A stretch of 64,000 nt of DNA. Origin: Macrostomum hystrix (lineage: Eukaryota > Platyhelminthes > Macrostomidae). The stretch is taken from positions 15,555,001-15,619,000 of the forward strand of contig CATNEN010000001.1 in assembly GCA_950097015.1 (NCBI GenBank), written 5' to 3'. The position numbers and the translations under genes were made by a program. Positions 12,101-24,100 of the stretch are shown here, piece by piece. The notes beneath the pieces were generated by a model that had not been told where the DNA came from, ran no database searches, and saw only the letters and a list, made by a program, of their open reading frames with translations. Positions within the stretch are counted from its first letter, which is position 1. Every line of letters begins with the position of its first letter.

Positions 12101-15100
12101 GAGCTTGAGATGGTAGGTTAGAGCTTGAGATGGTTGGTTAGAGCTTGAGATGGTAGGTTAGAGCTTGAGATGGTAGGTTAGAGCTTGAGATGGTAGGTTA
12201 GAGCTTGAGATGGTAGGTTAGAGCTTTAAATGGTAGTTTAGAGCTTGAGATGGTAGGTTAGAGTTTGAGATGGTAGGTTAGAGTTTGAGATGGTAGGTTA
12301 GAGCTTGAGATGGTAGGTTAGAGCTTGAAATGGTAGTTTAGAGCTTGAGATGGTAGGTTAGAGCTTGAGATGGTAGGTTAGAGTTTGAGATCGTAGTTTA
12401 GAGCTTGAGATGGTAGTTTAGAGCTTGAGATGGTAGGTTAGAGCTTGAGATGGTAGGTTAGAGCTTGAGATGGTAGGTTAGAGCTTGAGATGGTAGGTTA
12501 GAGCTTGAGATGGTAGGTTAGAGTTTGAGATCGTAGGTTAGAGCTTGAGATGGTAGTTTAGAGCTTGAGATGGTAGGTTAGAGCTTTAAATGGTAGTTTA
12601 GAGCTTGAGATGGTAGGTTAGAGCTTGAGATGGTAGGTTAGAGCTTGAGATGGTTGGTTAGAGCTTGAGATGGTAGGTTAGAGCTTGAGATGGTAGGTTA
12701 GAGCTTGAGATGGTAGGTTAGAGCTTGAGATGGTAGGTTAGAGCTTTAAATGGTAGTTTAGAGCTTGAGATGGTAGGTTAGAGTTTGAGATGGTAGGTTA
12801 GAGTTTGAGATGGTAGGTTAGAGCTTGAGATGGTAGGTTAGAGCTTGAAATGGTAGTTTAGAGCTTGAGATGGTAGGTTAGAGCTTGAGATGGTAGGTTA
12901 GAGTTTGAGATCGTAGTTTAGAGCTTGAGATGGTAGTTTAGAGCTTGAGATGGTAGGTTAGAGCTTTAAATGGTAGTTTAGAGCTTGAGATGGTAGGTTA
13001 GAGCTTGAGATGGTAGGTTAGAGCTTGAGATGGTAGGTTAGAGCTTTAAATGGTAGTTTAGAGCTTGAGATGGTAGGTTAGAGCTTGAAATGGTAGGTTA
13101 GAGCTTGAGATGGTAGGTTAGAGCTTTAAATGGTAGTTTAGAGCTTGAGATGGTAGGTTAGAGCTTGAGATGGTAGGTTAGAGCTTGAGATGGTAGGTTA
13201 GAGCTTGAGATGGTAGGTTAGAGCTTGAGATGGTAGGTTAGAGCTTGAGATGGTAGGTTAGAGTTTGAGATGGTAGGTTAGAGCTTGAAATGGTAGGTTA
13301 GAGCTTGAGTTAGTAGCTTAGAGTTTGAGATGATAGGTTAGAGCTTGAGATGGTAGGTTAGAGCTTGAGATGGTAGGTTAGAGTTTGAGATGGTAGGTTA
13401 GAGCTTGAGATGGTAGGTTAGAGTTTGAGATGTTAGGTTAGAGTTTGAGATGGTAGGTTAGAGCTTGAGATGGTAGGTTAGAGCTTGAGATGGTAGGTTA
13501 GAGCTTGAGATGGTAGGTTAGACCTTGAGATGGTAGGTTAGAGCTTGAGATGGTAGGTTAGAGCTTGAGATGGTAGGTTAGAGCTTGAGATGGTAGGTTA
13601 GAGCTTGAAATGGTAGTTTAGAGCTTGAAATGGTAGTTTAGAGCTTGAGATGGTAGGTTAGAGCTTGAGATGTTAGGTTAGAGCTTGAGATGGTAGGTTA
13701 GAGTTTGAGATGGTAGGTTAGAGCTTGAGATGGTTGGTTAGAGCTTGAGATGGTAGGTTAGAGCTTGAGATGGTAGGTTAGAGCTTGAGATGGTAGGTTA
13801 GAGCTTGAGATGGTAGGTTAGAGCTTGAGATGGTAGGTTAGAGTTTGAGATCGTAGGTTAGAGCTTGAGATGGTAGTTTAGAGCTTGAGATGGTAGGTTA
13901 GAGCTTTAAATGGTAGTTTAGAGCTTGAGATGGTAGGTTAGAGCTTGAGATGGTAGGTTAGAGCTTGAGATGGTTGGTTAGAGCTTGAGATGGTAGGTTA
14001 GAGCTTGAGATGGTAGGTTAGAGCTTGAGATGGTAGGTTAGAGCTTGAGATGGTAGGTTAGAGCTTTAAATGGTAGTTTAGAGCTTGAGATGGTAGGTTA
14101 GAGTTTGAGATGGTAGGTTAGAGTTTGAGATGGTAGGTTAGAGCTTGAGATGGTAGGTTAGAGCTTGAAATGGTAGTTTAGAGCTTGAGATGTTAGGTTA
14201 GAGCTTGAGATGGTAGGTTAGAGTTTGAGATGGTAGGTTAGAGCTTGAGATGGTTGGTTAGAGCTTGAGATGGTAGGTTAGAGCTTGAGATGGTAGGTTA
14301 GAGCTTGAGATGGTAGGTTAGAGCTTGAGATGGTAGGTTAGAGCTTGAGATGGTAGGTTAGAGCTTGAGATGGTAGGTTAGAGTTTGAGATCGTAGGTTA
14401 GAGCTTGAGATGGTAGTTTAGAGCTTGAGATGGTAGGTTAGAGCTTTAAATGGTAGTTTAGAGCTTGAGATGGTAGGTTAGAGCTTGAGATGGTAGGTTA
14501 GAGCTTGAGATGGTTGGTTAGAGCTTGAGATGGTAGGTTAGAGCTTGAGATGGTAGGTTAGAGCTTGAGATGGTAGGTTAGAGCTTGAGATGGTAGGTTA
14601 GAGCTTTAAATGGTAGTTTAGAGCTTGAGATGGTAGGTTAGAGTTTGAGATGGTAGGTTAGAGTTTGAGATGGTAGGTTAGAGCTTGAGATGGTAGGTTA
14701 GAGCTTGAAATGGTAGGTTTAGAGCTTGAGATGGTAGGTTAGAGCTTGAGATGGTAGGTTAGAGTTTGAGATCGTAGTTTAGAGCTTGAGATGGTAGTTT
14801 AGAGCTTGAGATGGTAGGTTAGAGCTTTAAATGGTAGTTTAGAGCTTGAGATGGTAGGTTAGAGCTTGAGATGGTAGGTTAGAGCTTGAGATGGTAGGTT
14901 AGAGCTTTAAATGGTAGTTTAGAGCTTGAGATGGTAGGTTAGAGCTTGAGATGGTAGGTTAGAGCTTGAGATGGTAGGTTAGAGCTTTAAATGGTAGTTT
15001 AGAGCTTGAGATGGTAGGTTAGAGCTTGAAATGGTAGGTTAGAGCTTGAGATGGTAGGTTAGAGCTTTAAATGGTAGTTTAGAGCTTGAGATGGTAGGTT

Positions 15101-18100
15101 AGAGCTTGAGATGGTAGGTTAGAGCTTGAGATGGTAGGTTAGAGCTTGAGATGGTAGGTTAGAGCTTGAGATGGTAGGTTAGAGTTTGAGATGGTAGGTT
15201 AGAGCTTTAAATGGTAGTTTAGAGCTTGAGATGGTAGGTTAGAGCTTGAGATGGTAGGTTAGAGCTTGAGATGGTTGGTTAGAGCTTGAGATGGTAGGTT
15301 AGAGCTTGAGATGGTAGGTTAGAGCTTGAGATGGTAGCTTAGAGCTTGAGATGGTAGGTTAGAGCTTGAGATGGTAGGTTAGAGCTTTAAATGGTAGTTT
15401 AGAGCTTGAGATGGTAGGTTAGAGCTTGAAATGGTAGGTTAGAGCTTTAAATGGTAGTTTAGAGCTTGAGATGGTAGGTTAGAGCTTGAGATGGTAGGTT
15501 AGAGCTTGAGATGGTAGGTTAGAGCTTTAAATGGTAGTTTAGAGCTTGAGATGGTAGGTTAGAGCTTTAAATGGTAGTTTAGAGTTTGAGATGGTAGGTT
15601 AGAGCTTGAGATGGTAGGTTAGAGCTTGAGATGGTAGGTTAGAGTTTGAGATGGTTGGTTAGAGCTTGAGATGGTAGGTTAGAGCTTGAGATGGTAGCTT
15701 AGAGCTTGAGATGGTTGGTTAGAGCTTGAGATGGTAGTTTAGAGCTTGAGATGGTAGGTTAGAGCTTGAGATGGTTGGTTAGAGCTTGAGATGGTAGGTT
15801 AGAGCTTGAAATGGTAGGTTAGACCTTGAGATGGTAGGTTAGAGCTTGAGATGGTTGGTTAGAGCTTGAGATGGTAGGTTAGAGCTTGAGATGGTAGGTT
15901 AGAGCTTGAAATGGTAGGTTAGACCTTGAAATGGTAGGTTAGAGCTTGAGATGGTAGGTTAGAGCTTGAGATGGTAGGTTAGAGCTTGAGATGGTAGGTT
16001 AGAGCTTGAGATGGTAGGTTAGAGCTTGAGATGGTAGGTTAGACCTTGAGATGGTAGGTTAGAGCTTGAGATGGTTGGTTAGAGCTTGAGATGGTAGGTT
16101 AGAGCTTGAGATGGTAGGTTAGAGCTTGAGATGGTAGCTTAGAGTTTGAGATGGTAGCTTAGAGTTTGAGATGGTAGGTTAGAGTTTGAGATGGTAGGTT
16201 AGAGTTTGAGATGGTAGGTTAGAGTTTGAGATGGTAGGTTAGAGTTTGAGATGGTAGCTTAGAGCTTGAGATGGTAGGTTAGAGTTTGAGATGGTAGGTT
16301 AGAGTTTGAGATGGTAGCTTAGAGTTTGAGATGGTAGGTTAGAGTTTGAGATGGTAGCTTAGAGCTTGAGATGGTAGGTTAGAGTTTGAGATGGTAGGTT
16401 AGAGTTTGAGATGGTAGGTTAGAGTTTGAGATGGTAGCTTAGAGCTTGAGATGGTTGGTTAGAGCTTGAGATGGTAGGTTAGAGTTTGAGATGGTAGCTT
16501 AGAGCTTGAGATGGTAGGTTAGAGCTTGAGATGGTAGGTTAGAGCTTGAGATGGTAGGTTAGAGCTTGAGATGGTAGGTTAGAGCTTGAGATGGTAGGTT
16601 AGAGCAAATGGCAGTTTATATCCTACGAGCGTAAGATGTATTTTCGTTTAGAGTTTGAGAACAACTGGCTAGATTTTATTGCAATCTGCCCCTTTAAAAA
16701 GCAATTTAGATTTCAATGCATTTTATTCCAAAAGTGTAAACTTACTATTTATAGTAGGGAATCGTCAAAGCCCTCTCGTTTGAATAAAATATTTTAAATA
16801 TTGCTGAGAATTGTGTTTGCTGCAGGCAATCAATTTAAAGAAATCCAGGAATAAATTAGCCCCGTATCTGAGCACGAAATCTCTGTCTATTGTTGGTTTC
16901 AGATTCAAAGGCTCTGTGAATTGAGTGCAGTGAATAGAAAAGCCAAATCTTACCTGCGCTTTCAGCTCCGGGTGAAAGACAATGTAGCCATTTGCATTCA
17001 CAGCGAATGCGTAGCCTCTGGGTCCAAATTTGTGAAATGGGACCATCGCCTGCATCTCCTTCACCGTCACATCTGTGCCTATCAGCCCCATAAAGCTCTG
17101 GTTGCCCTGCAGGTGGCATTGTTAGCGGGTGGGGCATGCTTCCTTTGATGGAGACAATCGAAAAGAAACGCCTTTGATAGAGTACAATAGTAGGCTCACC
17201 GACGCATTGTACAGGGGCAGAGTGATGCTCGTCATCAGCCCCAGGCCCTGTTCAATGGGTTTTTAAAGCTAGACTTTATAATCGTTTTCCAGATGGCGTA
17301 ACACGGCGTAACGGAAGTAGCACAGGGGTCTTTTTCTAAGATTTTAACAGACAATTAGTTGAAAAGTTCTGAGCCACTGAAATAACTAAAGTATGGCTTT
17401 TTGAACTGTTATTGGGTACTCGTGGAGTTTTGTGTGATTATGACACACGAGCGTAGCGTCAGAATATACTCACCAAAGAGTCCAGGTAGATATTGTGCCA
17501 CTGATAGAAGTCCGCGGAGTACAGTGTCATTGGTCGGCTAAGCACGGTCGTGACATGCTAAAAATCAGAAAATATTAAATGAGGAATGAGTAATTAGCAT
17601 TGCACGGCTCATGTGAGCTCATGCTGATTACCTGTCACGCGTGAAAGGTGTCAGAAATCTCGCAATGTCTAATTACCGTCATAATTTGCTTTTTCATCTA
17701 ACATAAAGGTACAGTGCAGTCCAGCATTAAACTATTATGCTACAGAATTTCTTAGCCAACAGCTCACACAGCCATACAGTAGAATTACTTAGTCGACCAG
17801 AAAGTGCTCGACGATTAGCTCAAAGAGAACGTGGGGGGTGAGGGGTGTATGCCTTTGAAACACATCTGCTAGTTCCCAGCGACTGTTATTAGATCATCTG
17901 GTTTGCGGAGACAAAATCTCTTGCGTGACGCCGGACAAAAACGGCATTTTGCGAGGCCTAAAACACTTGGCATCTGAGCTGGGGGACTCGAGATGGTTCT
18001 GATTGGCGACTCGAATGACTGCATGCGCGTCTGTGGGGGGTTTCCTCGATGAGCAAGATTATCGCCGAGTGGAGAGGGCAGAGCAAACAGAACGATTCGA

Positions 18101-21100
18101 TAGTCTCAGATTGATCTGCGAAGTAGGAAAGGCAGAGCATCTGGAGACACGCGACACGATGCAGCACGCGAAAGAACAGTCAGCGAAATTCTTTTAGATG
18201 CTTGTAGCTGCAGTTTTATAAATCAGTTTGAGCGACTGACTTAAAGCGGAAGAGGGCAGGACTACACCTGGGTCATAAATTTCCCATCAGCGCAATCTTC
18301 AAGCATTGTTGCGGACTCAATTTCGGAAGGGTTGGTTGGAGTATTTCAGGGAAATGCTCAACCAGGAAGTCGCAGGGGACTGATTCCAGTGTCCAGAAAG
18401 GGAAAAGGGGCAGATTTCTGCCCATTTTTCAATGCCCGGGAAATCTGATAAAAGAATAAATCTGAGACTGGCTGTGGCCGAGATCCATTAGGACAAAGCC
18501 CGACTAATTTTGAGCACGACTCAGCCGGTACTCGTAATGTAGGCAAAGGGCAATTTGCTGTGTTCAAGATGCATACTTTTGTATGAGATTTCCGATTCCA
18601 TTTCAGGTGACTTGAAATTCCTAAGACAGCAGAAAACGAAGCATTTTCAGAACTCAAGAGTTGTCCAGTACCTCAAGAAATAGTCTACTCGTAAAACCTC
18701 AGGGAATCGTCCAAAACCACAGGGAATCGTCCAAAACCTCAGCGAATCGTCCAAAACCTCAGGGAATCGTCCAAAACCTCAGGGAATCGTCCAAAACCTC
18801 AGGGAATCGTCCAAAACCTCAGGGAATCGTCCAAAACCTCAGGGAATCGTCCAAAACCTCAGGGAATCGTCCAAAACCTCAGGGAATCGTCCAAAACCTC
18901 AGGGAACTGTCAAAAACCTCAGGGAATCGTCCAAAACCTCAGGGAATCGTCCAAAACCTCAGGGAATCGTCCAAAACCTCAGGGAATAGTCCAAAACCAC
19001 AGGGAAACGTCCAAAACCTCAGCGAATCGTCCAAAACCTCAGGGAATCGTCCAAAACCTCAGGGAATCGTCCAAAACCTCAGGGAATCGTCCAAAACCTC
19101 AGGGAATCGTCCAAAACCTCAGGGAATCGTCCAAAACCTCAGGGAATAGTCCAAAACCACAGGGAAACGTCCAAAACCTCAGCGAATCGTCCAAAACCAC
19201 AGGGAATCGTCCAAAACCTCAGGGAATCGTCCAAAACCACAGGGAATCGTCCAAAACCTCAGGAAATCGTCCAAAACCACAGGGAATCGTCCAAAACCAC
19301 AGGGAATCGTCCAAAACCTCAGGGAATCGTCCAAAACCACAGGGAATCGTCCAAAACCTCAGGGAATCGTCCAAAACCACAGGTAATCGTCCAAAACCTC
19401 AGGGAATCGTCCAAAACCTCAGGGATCGTCCAAAACCCCAGGAAATCGTTCAATACATTAAGAGCTCGTCTGAAAGCCTCAGGGAATCGTCCGAAACCTC
19501 AGGGAATCGTCCGAAACCTCAGCGAATCGTCCAAAACCTCAGCGAATCGTCCTAAACCGCAGGGAATAACCAGGTGAACAGGAAGTCCCTGAAACCCCGT
19601 GAAAGACCATCGCTTACCTGAGCTTGATGATTAACAGCACCTCTGGCAGGAATTTCAGCAAAGAATCCTGGAAAAATAACATGAAAACATTTTCATTCAA
19701 GTGAACCAGATTAGGATAATTGAATTAAAAAGTCTGTTTAACAGCCGACCTCTATTCTCGCATGCGATCTGCAGCAGGGGCTCAACAGGATTCTGATGCT
19801 GTCCAACTGAATAAGTGAATATCCTAATCTGAAAGGTTCGAATGAAGATTAAAACGATCTTTACTGGATGTGACAGTTTTTCTGTCTGTCTTTCTACAAC
19901 TCCTGTGCGTAATGCGACAGCAAATTTGAAAGCTCAAAATCAATTAACTGTACTCAAAAGGAAAATTAGACTCTATCAGTGCTCAGTGGATTGTTTGACT
20001 CAAGCTGGAATGCTATTAGAGAAGTTCCATTGAGTAGAAGCATCTAGAATGTGACATAAGAGATGCGTACAAAACTTGTTGTGTGAAAAACTAACGATAC
20101 TAAAGTACACAGGTGGTGCAGTAGGATAGATTTTGAGATCATAGGTGGGAGCTAAGGATGGTAGGTTAGAGTTTGAGCTGGGTGGTTAGAGTCTGAGATG
20201 CTAGGTTAGAGTCTGAGATGGTAGGTTAGACTTTGAGTAGGTTAGATTGAGTTTGAGTAGTGTAGGCGCCAAGTGGGCGCGCGTTCATTTAGCCGTGTTA
20301 GCTGTAGGCCCTGAGTTATATCGTAGTGTGCGTGGAGTTGCGAGCGATTAATGTACATCTGCACCCATCGGCCGCACGTTGCATGTTCATCACCAAATAT
20401 CAAATATAATCTATTGCTCAGAGCCTACTTCGCTTTAGGCTTTTTCGTCTACACAAATCATCTCTCGGCTCAGCACTCCTTACAAGTAGGTTGTTTCGAC
20501 TTTGAGTAGGTTGGTTCGAGTTTGAGTAGCTTGGTTCGAGTTTGAGTAGCTTGGTTCGACTTTGAGTAGGTTGGTTCGAGTTTGAGTAGCTTGGTTCGAG
20601 TTTGAGTAGCTTGGTTCGAGTTTGAGTAGGTTGGTTCGACTTTGAGTAGGTTTGTTCGAGTTTGAGTAGCTTGGTTCGAGTTTGAGTAGGTTGGTTCGAC
20701 TTTGAGTAGGTTGGTTCGAGTTTGAGTAGGTTGTTTCGACTTTGAGTAGGTTAGAGTCTGAGAATGTTGTTATTTTGGCGTGAGGGTCAAAGCTCAACTA
20801 TGAGAGCAGCTTGTTTCAATTTTAAGTTCTGAGTCTACTTTCATGCAGAAAGGTAAGCATGAGCAGCTAACCATGTCTAGGTAGGAGCTTTTCCGACGCC
20901 ATTGCTGAATAAGCTTCTTGGCGCTTGCAACATCGCCGCTGACGTCACCGTCTGACAGGATCATTATGATGCTGTTGCACATTGCGCCCTGGTTGCTGAC
21001 GGACAGGTTCTGAAACTGGGCTCAGGTGAGAACCTTTTTTAGTTCTATTTCGTGACGCTGCTTGAATCCAGGGCATGAGTTCGCAAGCGACAAAGACTCA

Positions 21101-24100
21101 CCAACTCAAACTGGTTGTACGCGAATTCGATAACATCGTTAAAGTTGACAATTCCATAGGCTTCCAAGTTCATGATTTCATCGAATAGGCGCTGAAATAA
21201 GTGTTGTGGACTTTGCCTTAATCAGCATAATAGCTTTTTAAATAGAGACTTTTAGCAATGTCACCTTTTTATTCCTCTGGGTGGCCTGCACAAATGACCG
21301 AAAGCAGGTGAGATTCGCACCTGCCTTGGCTGGCTCACTGTCCTCTATCAGGTGCGGCTTAGCGGTGTGATCCGGAGACACCTGCTTGCCCGGATACTGC
21401 GCGCGAATCAGGGAGCTGGACTGCAGTGTGAGCTTATCATCAGCTGGACTTAATCTCCTACTAGCTTAATCTCCTACTAGCTCAATCTCCTACTAGCTCA
21501 ATCTCCTACTAGCTCAATCTCCTAATAGCTCAATCTCCTACTAGCTCAATCTCCTACTAGCTCAATCTCCTACTAGCTCAATCTCCTACTAGCTCAATCT
21601 CCTACTAGCTCAATCTCCTACTAGCTCAATCTCCTACTAGCTCAATCTTCTACTAGTTCAATCTCCTACTAGCTCAATCTTCTACTAGCTCAATCTCCTA
21701 CTAGCTCAATCTCCTACTAGCTCAATCTCCTACTAGCTCAATCTCCTACTAGCTCAATCTCCTACTAGCTCAATCTCCTACTAGCTCAATCTGCTACTAG
21801 CTCAATCTTCTACTAGCTCAATCTCATACCAGCTCAATCTCATACTAGCTCAATCTCCTACTAGCTCAATCTCCTACTAGCTCAATCTCCTACTAGCTCA
21901 GTGTGATACCAGCTACGCAAATTTTCTTACTAGATCAAACAAATAATCTTATACTATTTCAATACCATTGTAGCTAAATCTCCCACTAACTCAAGTCTTA
22001 TCCCGACTCAAATCTCTCCCAGTTTTAAAAAATATTTGTAAATTTTTTCACCCTAAGTCAATCATTTTTGGGCGCTTCATTAAAACAAGAAACGAAAATG
22101 GCATTTGTCTAATGTTTCCAAGAATTATTCAGACATGAGGAACAACTAGTGAAATCTGAGAGAGAGTGCAGGCGCTGGGCAGGTCTGGAGAGAGCAGAAG
22201 CAAATGTTGACCCAGAACTGGCCCATCAGCAGTAGACAGGAAAGGGCATTGAAAAATGTCTTGTCAGAACCTTCCTGTCCATTGCTCACAGTTGCTCTAC
22301 CCCGGCCTACCGCCCATTGCTGCCACGGGTCATCTGTCAAATATTCGGCCGGATTTCTAGTTAGACCTGCGCTGCCCGGGCAACCCTGACTTCGCTTCCT
22401 TCCCTTCCCCCCTCCTCGCATATCCAAGACGATCTAAAAAAGTCCAAAATCCCTTATATTTTGAAGCCGCTTTTCGGCTTATTTTTTCAATCAGCCTGTC
22501 AGAACTTATCTACGCGCCGGAAGATTCTTATCTACCTGTTTTAATGCTTGTATATGCTTCACATTTTCTTACTCACCAAGAATCTTCTTAGAATCACACA
22601 ATCTTCTTAGGAGTAGAATCTCATCATTGTCCAGGACTCCATATTTTCTTAGAGTCACACAGTTTTTTCAAGAATGGAACCATTTTTCTTTGAATAGTAA
22701 ATTTTTTTCTGAGAATCGGAGAATCTTCTTAGAATGTGATCATTTACTATTTCTGAATTTCCTTAAAATCGGAAATTTCTCTTAGAATCCCATCATTCTC
22801 TTCAGAGTGTTGTAGTTTTCTTACTTCTTTCTGATATTTCTTTTTTAGAATCGCAGTAGTTTTTAAGAATCCCACGATTTTCCCAGAATCAAATCCTAAA
22901 AAATGTCATTATACCTTGGAATCTCGACGCATTCGTGTAATCTCATAATTTTTGGAATCTAACAGTTTTGTTAAAATTTGGTAAGATTTTAATATCCCAC
23001 CCCTTTCTTATCTCACCCCTTCTTATTAAAGTCTCGCCTATTCCGAAGAATCTCACCCTGTCTTAGAAAATCTCACCCCTGCCCGCTCATTATCTTGAAG
23101 TCTTACCTGAGCTACAGCAATGAAGTCATTTTCACCGAGGGTGTCAATCAGACTCTTCACGGCGTGTTTCGTTAAAGTCAACGACTGTCCGAGCATTGAC
23201 CCGCTCCTGCAATTATGCATTTAAATTATGTTACCTTCAAACCAATTACACGAATTGAATATTGTAAAATATTTCAATAATCAATCGATTTTCAAGAATG
23301 GCCCTCACGTGTCAATCAGAAATAGAATGTCCTTTGGACTGCTAGATCCTTGTGTATACCTGTGTTGGGTGAATAAAACAAGTAATGCTAGACAAGAAAA
23401 ATTTCTCTGAGCATTGTTGAAAGCGGCGAACTTGAGAATCACTAACCAAGGCCTTCGGCGAACGTCATACATGTCGATCTCGTTCTTCGGCTTGCGCCAC
23501 TTCATGCCTGCAGATTCAGCGTTTTGGCACCAATTTAAGATGAATTTAAGAAGAAAATCAAAGGCTTCGTGTTGAATTTTCTCACCTGGAAATATTCGGA
23601 AAATGCCTCGCTGTGAGCCGAAGTACTGCCACAGAAGGTCCGGGTCGTTGCGCTTGTTCTGGCTGAATATCTCGTCGAGTTTGGTTGACCAAACAATCTC
23701 GTTCAGGGCGCCAATGTCTGAAATTAACCAAGTAGTTCATTGTCAACGCGTTAACGGAAACAAAGAACAAGACGTCAACCTGCAGCACCGACCTCCGTTA
23801 AACATGTCGTTTGGAATGTAGACAGAGGACTCGTTCATCACGACACTCTGCAGGAACATTCTGTCGTACTGCATGCGCGCATCCGAGTCGTTCAACGTCT
23901 TGGCGCTGATGTAGGGCACGTGCCGCTCCTCGAGGTTCGGGTTCATTGTGTAGCCGACCACCGCCTTTTCTGCGAACCGAACCGCGGCCTGCGGAGTGGT
24001 TTGACAGATAAATCTATCTAGGTGCAGGATGAAGTGGCCCTAGAAGCGGTCTGGAGTGGGTCCAGTGGATAATGGCTTTGGCAATGAATGAATTTCAAAC

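Noticed and set aside
18661-19149. 162-codon plus-strand frame
   Set aside because: Translation of the 20-bp minisatellite in alpha2delta intron 13.
18692-19567. CRISPR array
   Set aside because: Units are contiguous 20-bp repeats without spacers, in a eukaryotic intron; this applies to all other arrays here.
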